This document shows, piece after piece, positions 1 to 8,991 of a DNA stretch of 64,000 bases. Position numbers and translations under genes: made by a program. How positions within the stretch are numbered: position 1 is the first letter of the stretch; each line of letters opens with the position of its first letter. Where the stretch lies: positions 16,839-80,838 of the forward strand of contig CAMFIB010000008.1 of NCBI GenBank assembly GCA_945952465.1, written 5' to 3'. The notes below the pieces were generated by a model. The model was not told the origin of the DNA. It did not search any database and was given only the letters and a program-made list of their open reading frames with translations. This DNA comes from an uncultured Pseudomonadota bacterium (GTDB lineage Bacteria > Pseudomonadota > Gammaproteobacteria > Burkholderiales > Burkholderiaceae_C).

Positions 1-1
1 C

Positions 2-529
2 CGGCTCGACGCCCGGCAGGCCGACGTGGGCAGCTTCGAGCCGGTCGATCTGACCGGCCTCGCCGCCGAGGAGTGCGCGCGGCTGGGCAACACGGTGCAG
101 GCGGAACTGCACGCCGAGTTCGACGCGCCGCCCGTCATGGTGCTGGGCGTTTCGCGGCTGCTGCGCCGGCTGGTTCGCAACCTGCTGGAGAACGGCCGCC
201 GCTATGGCGACGGCCGCATGGACGTGGACATTGCCACCCGCGGCGACCGCGCGCTGCTGCGGGTGAGCGACCACGGCCCCGGCGTGCCGCCCAGCCAGCG
301 CGAGCGCATCTTCGAGCCCTTCTACCGGCTGCCCGGCGCGAGCGAAAGCGAGGGCGGCGTGGGGCTGGGCCTGGCGCTGGTGAAATCGATCGCCGAACGC
401 CACGGCGGCAGCGTGCGCTGCGACGACCAGCCCGGCGGCGGCGCCAGCTTCGTCGTGGAGCTGCCGCTGCTGGCCAACGCACCGCCGCCACACCCGGCCG
501 ACGCCGGCGGACGCCTGACGCCGGCCTGA
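2..529 (+). CDS. Sensor histidine kinase, C-terminal part (cut by window start)
   Basis: The reading frame is open from the first bases, so the N-terminus lies outside the window. What remains is the HATPase_c ATP-binding domain of a membrane sensor kinase. Visible are the N box (LVRNLLENGRRYG), the G1 box (DHGPGVP), the F box (ERIFEPFYRLPG) and the G2 box (GVGLGLALVKSIAERHGG). The FEPFYR and GLGLALV wording is typical of OmpR-type kinases such as EnvZ, QseC or PhoR relatives. The signal sensed cannot be told, because the sensor and HisKA domains are missing. The cognate regulator is probably just upstream of the window. Confidence 0.9.
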   Translation, partial: RLDARQADVGSFEPVDLTGLAAEECARLGNTVQAELHAEFDAPPVMVLGVSRLLRRLVRNLLENGRRYGDGRMDVDIATRGDRALLRVSDHGPGVPPSQRERIFEPFYRLPGASESEGGVGLGLALVKSIAERHGGSVRCDDQPGGGASFVVELPLLANAPPPHPADAGGRLTPA

Positions 530-540
530 GCCGGCTGCCA

Positions 541-607
541 GTGAAATGTGGGGCCAAATCGGCCCGAAGTCAGCGCCGAATGGCGCTTTTGAGCTATAGA
601 TTCAGGA
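541..607 (+). repeat. Copy A of a dispersed ~65-bp repeat
   Basis: The core GTCAGCGCC at 569-577 is preceded by GGCCAAATCGGCCC and followed by a stretch ending in GAGCTATAG, the layout shared with the copies near 6.8, 12.2, 29.3, 39.3, 39.7 and 47.8 kb. It fills the gap between the kinase stop and the convergent waaF end. The waaF stop codon TAG (594-596, minus strand) lies inside it. Confidence 0.6.
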
Positions 608-1601
608 GCACGCGCTGCGCCGTCACATCGACCAGGCAGCGGGTGTGGCCGAGCGGGCAGGTGCGCTCGAAGCACGGCGCGCAGTCCAGCGGGGGCGCGT
701 AGGCGGGGTCGTCCTTCAGCCAGATCACGCGCGCCGCGTCGTTCAGCGGCGGCGTGTGGTGCGGGCTGGACGAACCGAACACCGCCACCTGCGGCACACC
801 AAAAGCGGCCGCCACATGCATCAGCCCCGAGTCGTTGCTGACCACGCCGCGCGCCGAGGCAATCAGCGCAAAGGCCTCCAGCAGCGTGGTGGCGCCCGCC
901 AGGTTGCGGCAGGCGCCCGGCCGCCGGGCGTTCGCCGCCGCCACGATGTCCTCGCACAGCGCGGCTTCCTTGCCCGAGCCGAGCAGCAGCACCGGCGTGT
1001 CCAGCAGCACCGCGAGTTCCGCGAAATGCGCGGCCGGCCAGCGCTTGGCCGGCCCGTATTCCGCGCCCGGCGCGAACACGTGAAAGCCCTGCGGCACCAG
1101 TTGCTGGCGGGCCAGCGCCTCGGCCACCTCGCCGGCCGGCAGCTGCAGCCGGGGCCGGTCGGCGGCCAGGCCGGCGGTCTCGCCGCTGAGGCTGGAGTAG
1201 AAGGCCACCATGGGCGGCCGCTCGGTGCGCGACGGGTTGGGCCAGCGTTGCGTGAGCACGCCGTAGCGCGACTCGCCGTGGTAGCCGATGCGCCTGGGAA
1301 TGCCCGCCAGCCACGGCAGCAGCGCGCTCTTGAAGGAGTTGGGCAGCACATAGGCCGCGTCGAACCGGCCGCGAAAAGCCTGGGCCTGCGCCTTGCGCGC
1401 CGCCCACTGCAGGCCGCCGTGCGCAAAGCGCGGGAAGTCGATCACCTCGGCCACCTGCGGCATGGCCCGGTACACCGGCGCCACCCACGGCAACGCGCCC
1501 ACCGTCAGCACCTCGCCCCGCGCCGCCAGCCGCCGCATCAGCGGCTCGGTCATCACCGCGTCGCCGATCCACTGCGGCGCGATGACGAGGCTGCGGGTCA
1601 C
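594..1601 (-). CDS. waaF: ADP-heptose:LPS heptosyltransferase II
   Basis: WaaF adds the second L-glycero-D-manno-heptose to the inner core of lipopolysaccharide, at the cytoplasmic face of the inner membrane. This 335-residue GT9-family protein shows the N-terminal Rossmann start VIAPQWIGDAVM, the PNSFKSALLPWLAGIPRRIGY segment region, and the nucleotide-sugar binding signature NDSGLMHVAAA followed by PQVAVFGSSSPHHTPPL. Length is normal for WaaF (about 330-350). The start is GTG and overlaps the acyltransferase stop (GTGA), so the two are probably translationally coupled. The last codons and stop fall in a dispersed repeat. Confidence 0.93.
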   Translation of the reverse strand: MTRSLVIAPQWIGDAVMTEPLMRRLAARGEVLTVGALPWVAPVYRAMPQVAEVIDFPRFAHGGLQWAARKAQAQAFRGRFDAAYVLPNSFKSALLPWLAGIPRRIGYHGESRYGVLTQRWPNPSRTERPPMVAFYSSLSGETAGLAADRPRLQLPAGEVAEALARQQLVPQGFHVFAPGAEYGPAKRWPAAHFAELAVLLDTPVLLLGSGKEAALCEDIVAAANARRPGACRNLAGATTLLEAFALIASARGVVSNDSGLMHVAAAFGVPQVAVFGSSSPHHTPPLNDAARVIWLKDDPAYAPPLDCAPCFERTCPLGHTRCLVDVTAQRVLLNL

Positions 1602-2689
1602 GGCCGCACTACCCGCACGGCTGAGGGCGCGGTCAGAAAGCGCCGATGCAACGCGTCCTGCACCGGGCGCTCAAATCCGCGCCACAGCCCCCAGGCCAGC
1701 GTCACGGCCACGACGGGCACGATCAGCATGGCAATGGCCGCACCCGCCAAGCCTGTCGCGCCAAGCGCCATCAACGCCTTGCAGACGGCGCTGACGATTG
1801 GAAAGTGAACCAAGTACAGAGCGTAGGACATGCCACCAGCCGCATTGAACCAGCCGGGGCAGACCAACGCGGCGTGTCGCTCGGCCTTCACCAAACCCAC
1901 GATCAACCCCGCACACAACAGGCCATGGAGCAACACCCCCTGGACCGCACCGATCGGCGGCCAGATTGACCAGGACGCACCGATGGCATACACGACGAAC
2001 GCGCACCATCCTGCGCCGAACGCCCAGACCCATCGAAGCGGATGCGCGATCGGCCATTGCCGGGCCACCACCGACGCCGCCGCGCCAAACGCGAACAGTG
2101 CCAGCAGCCAGGGGCGCACGAACGCCAGTGGCCAGGGAACATCCAGTTCGCGGCAGACCCATGCCCAGCACAGCAGCACCGCGACGGCCGTTACCACCCA
2201 CCGGCGGCCTGCAATCGCACAACCCACAGCCACATAGAACATCATTTCGTACTGCAGCGACCAGGCCACTGCCAACACGGGTGACCCGGTGCCGCCCACC
2301 ACGGCCGGGTCTTGCGGCCACAAGCTCAGGCTTGCCAGCCATCCAGTCACGCCAGCCGGCAACGCAAGGATGTTCCCACCGCCCATGACGGCCAGTGTGC
2401 CGGCCATCAGCAGAAAGACCAGCCAATACGCCGGATAGATCCGGAATGCCCGCCGCAACGCATAGCGCTTCAGCCTCTCTGGCCGCCCGAAGTCCAGCCG
2501 ATGGGCTTCGGTGATGATGAACCCGCTCAGCACAAAGAAGAACTCGACGCCCACGCCGCCGCCGAACCGGAACCAGGGCTCAAGCGTGCGGGCAGCGAAA
2601 TACTTGTCGAGCGCGGCCACGCTCGCCGCATGGAACATGACCACCAGCAAGGCCGCCAGGAAACGGCAGCCTTGTAGGGACAGCAGCAT
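1598..2689 (-). CDS. Acyltransferase 3 family membrane protein (OafA-like)
   Basis: A 363-residue polytopic membrane protein of the acyltransferase 3 family, which transfers acetyl or similar groups onto sugars of LPS, exopolysaccharide or other surface glycans. The family marks are clear: the opening LQGCRFLAALLVVMFHA, with the conserved His in an RxxAxxxVxxxH pattern, and GVEFFFVLSGFIIT near residue 50. About ten hydrophobic segments follow. It sits between the zinc-finger gene and waaF and overlaps waaF by 4 bp, so a role in decorating LPS is a reasonable inference. Its base composition looks less GC-rich than its neighbours, and it may be a later insertion into the ilvE-waaF unit. Confidence 0.88.
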   Translation of the reverse strand: MLLSLQGCRFLAALLVVMFHAASVAALDKYFAARTLEPWFRFGGGVGVEFFFVLSGFIITEAHRLDFGRPERLKRYALRRAFRIYPAYWLVFLLMAGTLAVMGGGNILALPAGVTGWLASLSLWPQDPAVVGGTGSPVLAVAWSLQYEMMFYVAVGCAIAGRRWVVTAVAVLLCWAWVCRELDVPWPLAFVRPWLLALFAFGAAASVVARQWPIAHPLRWVWAFGAGWCAFVVYAIGASWSIWPPIGAVQGVLLHGLLCAGLIVGLVKAERHAALVCPGWFNAAGGMSYALYLVHFPIVSAVCKALMALGATGLAGAAIAMLIVPVVAVTLAWGLWRGFERPVQDALHRRFLTAPSAVRVVRP

Positions 2690-2722
2690 GGGCGGAGGCT
2701 CCAGGCCCTGAGGGTCGGCGGC

Positions 2723-2944
2723 TCAGTGCCCGCCGGCGAAATGTTCGCCGGCCTTGAGCTGGTAGACGGTGCCGCAATACGGGCACTTGGCGGCGCCGCT
2801 GTGGCCCACGTCGAGGTAGACCTTGGGGTGGGTGTTCCACAGCTTCATGTCGGCCTTGGGGCTGGGGCAGTAGACACCGCCCTGGGCGTTGAGGTCGCTG
2901 GCCAGCAACTCGACGGTGGCGGCGGCTTTGGTGGTGGTGCTCAT
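2723..2944 (-). CDS. Small zinc-finger domain protein (CHCC type)
   Basis: A 73-residue protein with Cys at GVYCPSP and the C-terminal pair CPYCGTVY, plus His in NTHPKVYLDV and at the end (EHFAGGH). This matches the zf-CHCC domain, which is related to the zinc-binding NDUFS6 subunit of complex I. Its bacterial role is not established. It starts 2 bp after the ilvE stop, so it is co-transcribed with ilvE. This adjacency is common in Burkholderiales. Confidence 0.85.
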   Translation of the reverse strand: MSTTTKAAATVELLASDLNAQGGVYCPSPKADMKLWNTHPKVYLDVGHSGAAKCPYCGTVYQLKAGEHFAGGH

Positions 2945-2946
2945 GC

Positions 2947-3903
2947 TCAGACCTTGGTCAGCCAGTGGGCGTATTGGGGGTTGCGGCCGTTGACGATGTC
3001 GAAGAACGCGCTCTGGATCTTCTCGGTGATGGGGCCGCGGGAGCCGATGCCGATCTCGATGCGGTCGAGCTCGCGGATGGGCGTGACTTCGGCGGCGGTG
3101 CCGGTGAAGAAGGCCTCGTCGGCGATGTAGACCTCGTCGCGGGTGATGCGCTTCTGCACGATCTCCAGGCCCAGGTCCTTGGCGATGTGGAACACCGTGT
3201 TGCGGGTGATGCCGTTGAGCGCGCCGGCCGACAGGTCGGGCGTGTAGATGACGCCGTTCTTGATGACGAAGATGTTCTCGCCCGCGCCTTCGCTGACGAA
3301 GCCGGCCGAGTCGAGCAGCAGGGCTTCGTCGTAGCCGTCGTCCACGGCTTCCATGTTGGCGAGGATGGAGTTGCTGTAGTTGCTGACCGCCTTGGCCTGC
3401 GTCATGGTGATGTTGACGTGGTGGCGGGTGTAGCTGGAGGTCTTCACGCGGATGCCGCGCTTCAGGCCTTCCTCGCCGAGGTAGGCACCCCAGGCCCAGG
3501 CGGCGACCATCATGTGGATGGTGTTGCCCTTGGGGCTCACACCCAGCTTCTGCGAGCCGATCCAGGTGAGCGGGCGCAGGTAGCAGCTTTCCAGCTTGTT
3601 CTCGCGCACCACGAGTTTCTGCGCCTCGTTCACTTCTTCCTTGGTGAACGGAATCTTCATGCGCAAGATCTTGGCGCTGTTGAACAGCCGCTCGGTGTGC
3701 TCTTCCAGCCGGAAGATGGCGGTGCCGTTCACGGTGTTGTAGGCGCGCACGCCCTCGAACGCGCCGCAGCCGTAGTGCAGCGTGTGGGTCAGCACGTGGA
3801 TCTTCGCGTCGCGCCAGTCGACGAGCTGGCCGTCCATCCAGATCTTGCCGTCACGGTCGTGCATGGGCGGGGGCATCATCGTGGGCGCAGCGGCGGAGCT
3901 CAT
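2947..3903 (-). CDS. ilvE: Branched-chain amino acid aminotransferase
   Basis: A PLP-dependent class IV aminotransferase that exchanges amino groups between glutamate and the keto acids of valine, leucine and isoleucine in the cytoplasm. At 318 residues it is close to the E. coli enzyme (309). Recognisable segments are GCGAFEGVRAY (about residues 45-55), the AKAVSNYSNS region carrying the PLP lysine, SEGAGENIFVI and GALNGITRNTVFHIA. It is the first gene of a minus-strand run with the zinc-finger gene, the acyltransferase and waaF. Confidence 0.97.
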   Translation of the reverse strand: MSSAAAPTMMPPPMHDRDGKIWMDGQLVDWRDAKIHVLTHTLHYGCGAFEGVRAYNTVNGTAIFRLEEHTERLFNSAKILRMKIPFTKEEVNEAQKLVVRENKLESCYLRPLTWIGSQKLGVSPKGNTIHMMVAAWAWGAYLGEEGLKRGIRVKTSSYTRHHVNITMTQAKAVSNYSNSILANMEAVDDGYDEALLLDSAGFVSEGAGENIFVIKNGVIYTPDLSAGALNGITRNTVFHIAKDLGLEIVQKRITRDEVYIADEAFFTGTAAEVTPIRELDRIEIGIGSRGPITEKIQSAFFDIVNGRNPQYAHWLTKV

Positions 3904-3970
3904 CGTCTATTCCTCTTGGGGCGTCGGGGCGGAAAAGGGGCAGGCCCCGAACCGGGGCCAGGGCGGGATT

Positions 3971-4396
3971 TTAAGGCGCGCCGTGCCGCGGCTCGCCGGT
4001 GGCGGTTTCCGGCGGCCGGCCGAAAGTCCAGCGCGCCAGCCGCCCGCCCGCGAATTCCGCGCGCACGAAGGCGCCGCCCGGATCGGTCCAGACGAACACC
4101 TCGGGCTGGGTGTCGGGCGGCGAGGCCTGCCGGCCCAGCGCACGGGTCAGGCCAATGACGTGCAGCAGCGTCTGCCCCGCCTTCAGCCGCGACTGCAGCA
4201 TGACGGCGCTGTCCACGTGGCCGATCGGCCGGTCGGCCGCGCGCTTGAGCGCCCGCACCAGCTGCGAGAAATGCAGCAGCATCCAGGTCACGATGCCGGT
4301 GGCCGCCAGCGCCACGCCGGGCCAGCCGGCGGCACGCCAGGCGCCGGCCACCAGCACGGCGGCCATCACCGGCCAGAGCGCCTGCCGCCAGTTCAT
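3971..4396 (-). CDS. Small membrane protein of unknown function
   Basis: A 141-residue protein starting MNWRQALWPVMAAVLVAGAWRA, with two predicted membrane helices in the first 45 residues (the second around LALAATGIVTWMLLHF). A soluble C-terminal part follows, with VFVWTDPGGAFVRAEFAGG. Its ATG overlaps the radA stop (ATGA), so it is translated with radA. I do not recognise a named family. Genes of this kind sit behind radA in related Burkholderiales. Confidence 0.75.
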   Translation of the reverse strand: MNWRQALWPVMAAVLVAGAWRAAGWPGVALAATGIVTWMLLHFSQLVRALKRAADRPIGHVDSAVMLQSRLKAGQTLLHVIGLTRALGRQASPPDTQPEVFVWTDPGGAFVRAEFAGGRLARWTFGRPPETATGEPRHGAP

Positions 4397-5778
4397 GCGT
4401 CCAGCCCCCGCACGATGGCCATGGCCTCGTCGATGCGTTCCACCGCATGGATGGTGAGCCCCTCCAGTTCCTTGCCGAGCTTCTTCGGCGCATTGGCCTT
4501 GGGCACCACCGCCACGCTGAAGCCGAGCTTGGCCGCCTCTTTCAGCCGCTCCTGGCCGCGCGGCGCGGGCCGCACCTCGCCGGCCAGCCCCACCTCGCCG
4601 AAGGCGATGAAGCCGCGCGGCAGCGGCTTGCCGCGCAGGCTGGAGGCAATGGCCAGCATCACCGCCAGGTCGGCCGCCGGCTCGCTGATGCGCACGCCGC
4701 CCACCGCGTTGACGAACACGTCCTGGTCGGCGCAGGCCACGCCGGCGTGGCGGTGCAGCACCGCCAGCAGCAGCGCCAGCCGGTCGCGCTCCAGCCCCAC
4801 GCTCAGGCGCCGCGGGCTGGGCCCGCCGCCGTCCACCAGCGCCTGCACCTCGACCAGCAGCGGCCGCGTCCCCTCCAGCGTGACCAGCACGCAACTGCCG
4901 GGCACCGGCTGCGGGTGCTGGCTGAGAAAAATCGCGCTGGGGTTGCTGACGCCCTTCAGCCCCTTTTCGGTCATGGCGAACACGCCGATCTCGTTGACCG
5001 CGCCGAAGCGGTTCTTGATGGCGCGCACGAGGCGAAAGCTGGAATGCGTGTCGCCCTCGAAATACAGCACCGTGTCGACCATGTGCTCCAGCACCCGCGG
5101 CCCGGCCAGCGCGCCCTCTTTGGTGACGTGGCCGACCAGCACGATCGCGACCCCGCTGGCCTTGGCCACGCGGGTCAGGTGTGCCGCGCACTCGCGCACC
5201 TGCGCCACCGAACCGGGTGCCGAGGTGAGCTGGTCGGAATAGACGGTCTGGATGGAATCGATCACCGCGATCGCCGGCCTGAGCTGCGACAGCGTGGCGA
5301 CGATTTTCTCGAGCTGGATCTCGGCCAGCACGCTCACCTGCGAGGCGGGTGCTAGGCCGAGCCGGCGCGCCCGCATGGCCACCTGCGCCGCGCTTTCCTC
5401 GCCGGTCACGTAGAGGGTGTTCTGGTTGGCGTGCTGCAGCGCGTCCAGCGCCTGCAGCAGCAACGTGCTCTTGCCGATGCCGGGATCGCCGCCGATCAGC
5501 ACCACGCCGCCTTCCACGATGCCGCCGCCCAACACCCGGTCCAGCTCGTCCAGCCCGGTGGGCGTGCGCGCCACGTCCACCGCGTCGATCTCCGACAGCA
5601 CCGCCACGCCGGCGCCCGGCGCCAGCGCGGCAAAGCGGTGCTTGCCCGACGGCGCGCCGCTTTCGGCGACCGATTCCACCAGGGTGTTCCAGGCGTTGCA
5701 GTGCGGGCACTTGCCCAGCCATTTCGGGCTGGTGCCGCCGCACTCGCCACACACGTAGATGCTCTTGTCTTTTGCCAC
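4393..5778 (-). CDS. radA: DNA repair protein RadA
   Basis: RadA (Sms) is a RecA-like ATPase that helps process recombination intermediates. The 461-residue product has an N-terminal C4 zinc finger (C10, C13, C24, C27), a Walker A GGDPGIGKST near residues 96-105, the RadA-specific KNRFG motif (KNRFGAVNEIG), and a Lon-protease-like C-terminal domain. A longer frame runs upstream, but the GTG at 5776-5778 giving MAKDKSIYVCGEC matches the normal RadA N-terminus and length (about 460), so it was chosen. The small membrane gene follows with a 4-bp overlap. Confidence 0.95.
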   Translation of the reverse strand: MAKDKSIYVCGECGGTSPKWLGKCPHCNAWNTLVESVAESGAPSGKHRFAALAPGAGVAVLSEIDAVDVARTPTGLDELDRVLGGGIVEGGVVLIGGDPGIGKSTLLLQALDALQHANQNTLYVTGEESAAQVAMRARRLGLAPASQVSVLAEIQLEKIVATLSQLRPAIAVIDSIQTVYSDQLTSAPGSVAQVRECAAHLTRVAKASGVAIVLVGHVTKEGALAGPRVLEHMVDTVLYFEGDTHSSFRLVRAIKNRFGAVNEIGVFAMTEKGLKGVSNPSAIFLSQHPQPVPGSCVLVTLEGTRPLLVEVQALVDGGGPSPRRLSVGLERDRLALLLAVLHRHAGVACADQDVFVNAVGGVRISEPAADLAVMLAIASSLRGKPLPRGFIAFGEVGLAGEVRPAPRGQERLKEAAKLGFSVAVVPKANAPKKLGKELEGLTIHAVERIDEAMAIVRGLDA

Positions 5779-5860
5779 GGCTGAACTGTAGCCTGCCCGG
5801 TCAACGCAGGCGGCGAGCGGGGCGTTGAAGCGGCTGCGCCCGCTTTTCCCGCCCCGACCC

Positions 5861-6493
5861 ATGCTCAAGCTCTACTGCGCCGCCGGCACCTGCGCGCTCG
5901 CCCCGCACATCGCCCTGGAAGAAGCCGGCGCGCCGTTCGAGACCGTGCGGCTCGACCTGCAGCGCAACGACCAGCGCAAGCCCGACTACCTCGCCCTCAA
6001 CCCCAAGGGCCGCGTGCCCGTGCTGGCCACCGAGCTGGGCGTGCTGACCGAGACGCCGGCCATCCTCGCCTACGTGGGCCAGCGCTTCGGCGCGGCCAAC
6101 CTGCTGCCGGCCGACCCCTTCGCGTTCGCGCAACTGCAGTCGTTCAATGCCTTCATCTGCTCCAGCCTGCATGTGGCCCACGCGCACCGCACGCGCGGCC
6201 ACCGCTGGTCGGACGACCCCGCCACCATCCACGCCATGAAGGCCAAGGTGCCCGAGACGGTGGCCGAGGCCTTCCGCTTCATCGAACTGCATGCCTTTCA
6301 GGGCCCGTGGGTGATGGGCCAGCAGTACACCGTGGCCGACGCCTACCTGTACGCGGTGGCGCGCTGGATGGAGGGTGACGGCGTGGACCCGGCGCAGTTC
6401 CCCCGCGTGAGCGACCACCGCCACCGCATGGGCCAGCGGCCGGCCGTGCAGCGGGCCCTGGCCACCGAGGAAAGAGCCGCGGCCGCGCCCTGA
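5861..6493 (+). CDS. Glutathione S-transferase family protein
   Basis: A cytosolic GST-fold protein of 210 residues. The N-terminal thioredoxin-like domain begins LKLYCAAGTCALAPHIALEE, typical of bacterial beta-class GSTs, with the cis-proline region NPKGRVPVL and the ETPAILAYV stretch. The all-helical C-terminal domain contains YTVADAYLYAVARW. The ATG at 5861 was chosen because it begins directly at the beta strand. An upstream in-frame ATG at 5825 would add 12 residues not usual for the family. The substrate is unknown. It is divergent from radA. Confidence 0.9.
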   Translation: MLKLYCAAGTCALAPHIALEEAGAPFETVRLDLQRNDQRKPDYLALNPKGRVPVLATELGVLTETPAILAYVGQRFGAANLLPADPFAFAQLQSFNAFICSSLHVAHAHRTRGHRWSDDPATIHAMKAKVPETVAEAFRFIELHAFQGPWVMGQQYTVADAYLYAVARWMEGDGVDPAQFPRVSDHRHRMGQRPAVQRALATEERAAAAP

Positions 6494-6514
6494 CGGCGCG
6501 CGCCCCGCGCGGCG

Positions 6515-7600
6515 TCAGTCGGTGGTGACGGCCACGCGCGGCGCCAGCGCGCACATGAGCTCATAGCCCACGGTGCCGCCGGCCTGGGCCACTTCGTCAA
6601 TCGGCAGCACCGCGCCGTTCTCGGCCCGGCCCCACAGCGTGACGGGGCTGCCGATGCCGGCGTCGGGCACCGGCGTCAGGTCCACCGCGATCAAATCCAT
6701 GCTCACGCGGCCCAGCGTGCGGGTGCGCACGCCGTTCACCAGCACCGGCGTGCCGGTGCCGCAGTGGCGCGGGTAGCCGTCGGCATAGCCCACGGCCACG
6801 CTGCCGATGCGCAGCGGGGAATCGGCGGTGAAAGTAGAGCCATATCCCACGGTAGTCAGCGCCGCCATTGCCTGTACAGCTACTATTTTGCTAGCAAGCG
6901 TCATCGCCGGCTGAAGCGCCCAGTGCGCCGAAGAATGCTCGGGGAAGTCGGGCGAGCTGCCGTACAGCACGATGCCGGGGCGCACCCAGTCGGCCGCCAC
7001 CTGCGGGTGCCGCAGGATGGCCGCGCTGTTGGCCAGGCTGCGCTCGCCCGGCAAATCGGCCGCGGTGCGCTCGAACACGCCGAGCTGGCCTTCGATGCCG
7101 GCGCCGCCGTCGGCGTCGCTGAAGTGCGTCATCAGCGAGATTTCATCGACCTGCGGCAGCGTGTTCAGCCGGGCCCAGGCCGCGCGGAACCGCTCAGGCG
7201 CGAAGCCCAGCCGGTTCATGCCGGAATTCATTTTCAGGAACACCCGGTGCGGCGACTCGGTCTTGTGCGCGGCCAGCATGTCGATCTGTTCGGCGCAGTG
7301 CACCACGTGCCACAGGCCCAGGCGCGAGCAGCGCTCCAGGTCGCGCATCTCGAACACACCTTCGAGCAGCAGGATGGGGCCGCGCCAGCTTGAAGCGCGC
7401 AGGCGCTCGGCCTCGCCCAGGTCGAGCAGCGCGAAGCCGTCGGCGCCCCGCAGGCCGTCGTACACCCGCTCGATGCCGTGGCCGTAGGCATTGGCCTTGA
7501 CCACCGCCCAGACGTTGGCGTCGGGTGCGGCCGCGCGCACCCGCGCGAGGTTGTGGCGCAGCGCGTCGGTGTGGATCGTGGCGTGTATCGGGCGCGGCAT
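6515..7600 (-). CDS. alr: Alanine racemase
   Basis: A PLP enzyme interconverting L- and D-alanine, which supplies D-Ala for peptidoglycan. The 361-residue product shows the PLP lysine motif [10 protein letters not shown] (Lys35), [10 protein letters not shown], and [10 protein letters not shown] with the catalytic tyrosine region. The start at 7600 ([10 protein letters not shown]) fits the usual N-terminus, while an ATG at 7618 would add six residues. The stretch around 6830-6905 encodes [20 protein letters not shown] and overlaps a copy of the dispersed repeat without changing the expected length. alr and lplT are divergent with about 100 bp between them. Confidence 0.95.
   Translation of the reverse strand: MPRPIHATIHTDALRHNLARVRAAAPDANVWAVVKANAYGHGIERVYDGLRGADGFALLDLGEAERLRASSWRGPILLLEGVFEMRDLERCSRLGLWHVVHCAEQIDMLAAHKTESPHRVFLKMNSGMNRLGFAPERFRAAWARLNTLPQVDEISLMTHFSDADGGAGIEGQLGVFERTAADLPGERSLANSAAILRHPQVAADWVRPGIVLYGSSPDFPEHSSAHWALQPAMTLASKIVAVQAMAALTTVGYGSTFTADSPLRIGSVAVGYADGYPRHCGTGTPVLVNGVRTRTLGRVSMDLIAVDLTPVPDAGIGSPVTLWGRAENGAVLPIDEVAQAGGTVGYELMCALAPRVAVTTD
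6830..6905 (+). repeat. Copy E of the dispersed repeat, inside alr
   Basis: The core GTCAGCGCC lies at 6855-6863, followed by TGTACAGCTACTATTTTGCTAGC. This is AT-richer than the rest of alr and matches the tail of the copy in front of recQ (TAGCTTCTATTTTGATAGC). It stays in frame in alr. Confidence 0.55.
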
Positions 7601-7700
7601 GGGTGCAAAGCGCACCATGATATAACCGGCACAGCCCCGGAGACAGCCGACCCCACAACGACCTGCGCATCAGCCGCGCTGATGCCCGCCTGCACACTGA

Positions 7701-8984
7701 ATGAAGCGCGGTTTCTACACCATCATGGCGGCCCAGTTCTTTTCGTCACTGGCCGACAATGCGTTGTTCGTCGCTGCGGTTGAACTGATCCGGGCCGCCG
7801 GTGGTGCCGAGTGGCAGCGCGCCGCGCTGGTGCCGATGTTCGCGCTGTTCTACGTGGTGCTGGCGCCCTTCGTCGGCGCGTTCGCCGACGCCCGGCCCAA
7901 GGGCCGCGTCATGTTCTTCAGCAACGCCATCAAGGTGGTCGGCTGCGTCATGATGCTGGCGGGCCTGCACCCGCTGCTGGCCTACGCCATCGTGGGCCTG
8001 GGCGCCGCCGCCTACTCGCCGGCCAAGTACGGCATCCTCACCGAGCTGCTGCCCACCTCGCAGCTCGTCAAGGCCAACGGCTGGATCGAGGGCCTCACCA
8101 TCGCCTCCATCATCCTCGGCGTGCTGCTGGGCGGCCAGCTCGTGGGCCACAAGGTGTCGGGCATCCTGCTGTCGTTCGACTTTCCGCTGATCGACACCGG
8201 CATCGACACGCCGCCCGAAGCCGCCATCACGGTGCTGGTCTTCATCTACGCCTTGGCCGCCTGGTTCAACACCCGCATTCCCCTCACCGGCGTGGCGATG
8301 CGGCCGATGCCGGCGCAGAAGTTCGAGCTGCTGTCGGACTTCTGGCAGTGCAACAACCGCCTGTGGCGCGACAAGCTGGGCCAGATCTCGCTGGCCACCA
8401 CCACGCTGTTCTGGGGCGTCAGCGGCAACCTGCGCTACATCATCCTGGCCTGGAGCGCGGCGGCGCTGGGCTACAGCACCACGCAGGCGTCCAGCCTGGT
8501 GGGCGTGGTGGCCATAGGCACGGCGGTGGGCGCGGTGATGGCGTCCATGAGGATGCGGCTCGACCAGGCCACCAGCGTGATGCCCATGGGCATTGCCATG
8601 GGGCTGCTGGTGATCGCGATGAACTTCATCCACAACGTGTGGGTGGCCGCGCCCTTCCTCATCCTGCTGGGCGGGCTGGGCGGCTTTCTGGTGGTGCCGA
8701 TGAACGCGCTGCTGCAGCACCGCGGCCACAACCTCATGGGCGCGGGCCGCTCCATTGCCGTGCAGAACTTCAACGAGCAGGCCTGCATCCTGGGCCTGGG
8801 CGCGTTCTACAGCTTCTCCACCGGCCTGGGCCTGTCGGCCTTCGGCGCCATCACGGTGTTCGGCATCGTCGTCGCCGGCATGATGTGGCTGATCCAGCGC
8901 TGGCACCGGCGCAACTGCGTGGTGCACCGCGACGAGGTCGAGCACCTGCTGGCCATCGCGCGCAACGACAACCTGCACGGCTGA
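7701..8984 (+). CDS. lplT: Lysophospholipid transporter LplT
   Basis: An MFS-fold inner-membrane flippase that brings lysophospholipids (chiefly lyso-PE) back to the cytoplasmic face for re-acylation. The 427-residue sequence begins MKRGFYTIMAAQFFSSLADNALF, the recognisable LplT start. It continues with FADARPKGRVMFFSNAIK, SPAKYGILTELLP, KANGWIEGLTI and a long series of hydrophobic helices. An Aas acyltransferase partner is not adjacent. The EamA transporter follows after 7 bp, so the genes probably share a transcript. Confidence 0.93.
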   Translation: MKRGFYTIMAAQFFSSLADNALFVAAVELIRAAGGAEWQRAALVPMFALFYVVLAPFVGAFADARPKGRVMFFSNAIKVVGCVMMLAGLHPLLAYAIVGLGAAAYSPAKYGILTELLPTSQLVKANGWIEGLTIASIILGVLLGGQLVGHKVSGILLSFDFPLIDTGIDTPPEAAITVLVFIYALAAWFNTRIPLTGVAMRPMPAQKFELLSDFWQCNNRLWRDKLGQISLATTTLFWGVSGNLRYIILAWSAAALGYSTTQASSLVGVVAIGTAVGAVMASMRMRLDQATSVMPMGIAMGLLVIAMNFIHNVWVAAPFLILLGGLGGFLVVPMNALLQHRGHNLMGAGRSIAVQNFNEQACILGLGAFYSFSTGLGLSAFGAITVFGIVVAGMMWLIQRWHRRNCVVHRDEVEHLLAIARNDNLHG

Positions 8985-8991
8985 CCCGCAG

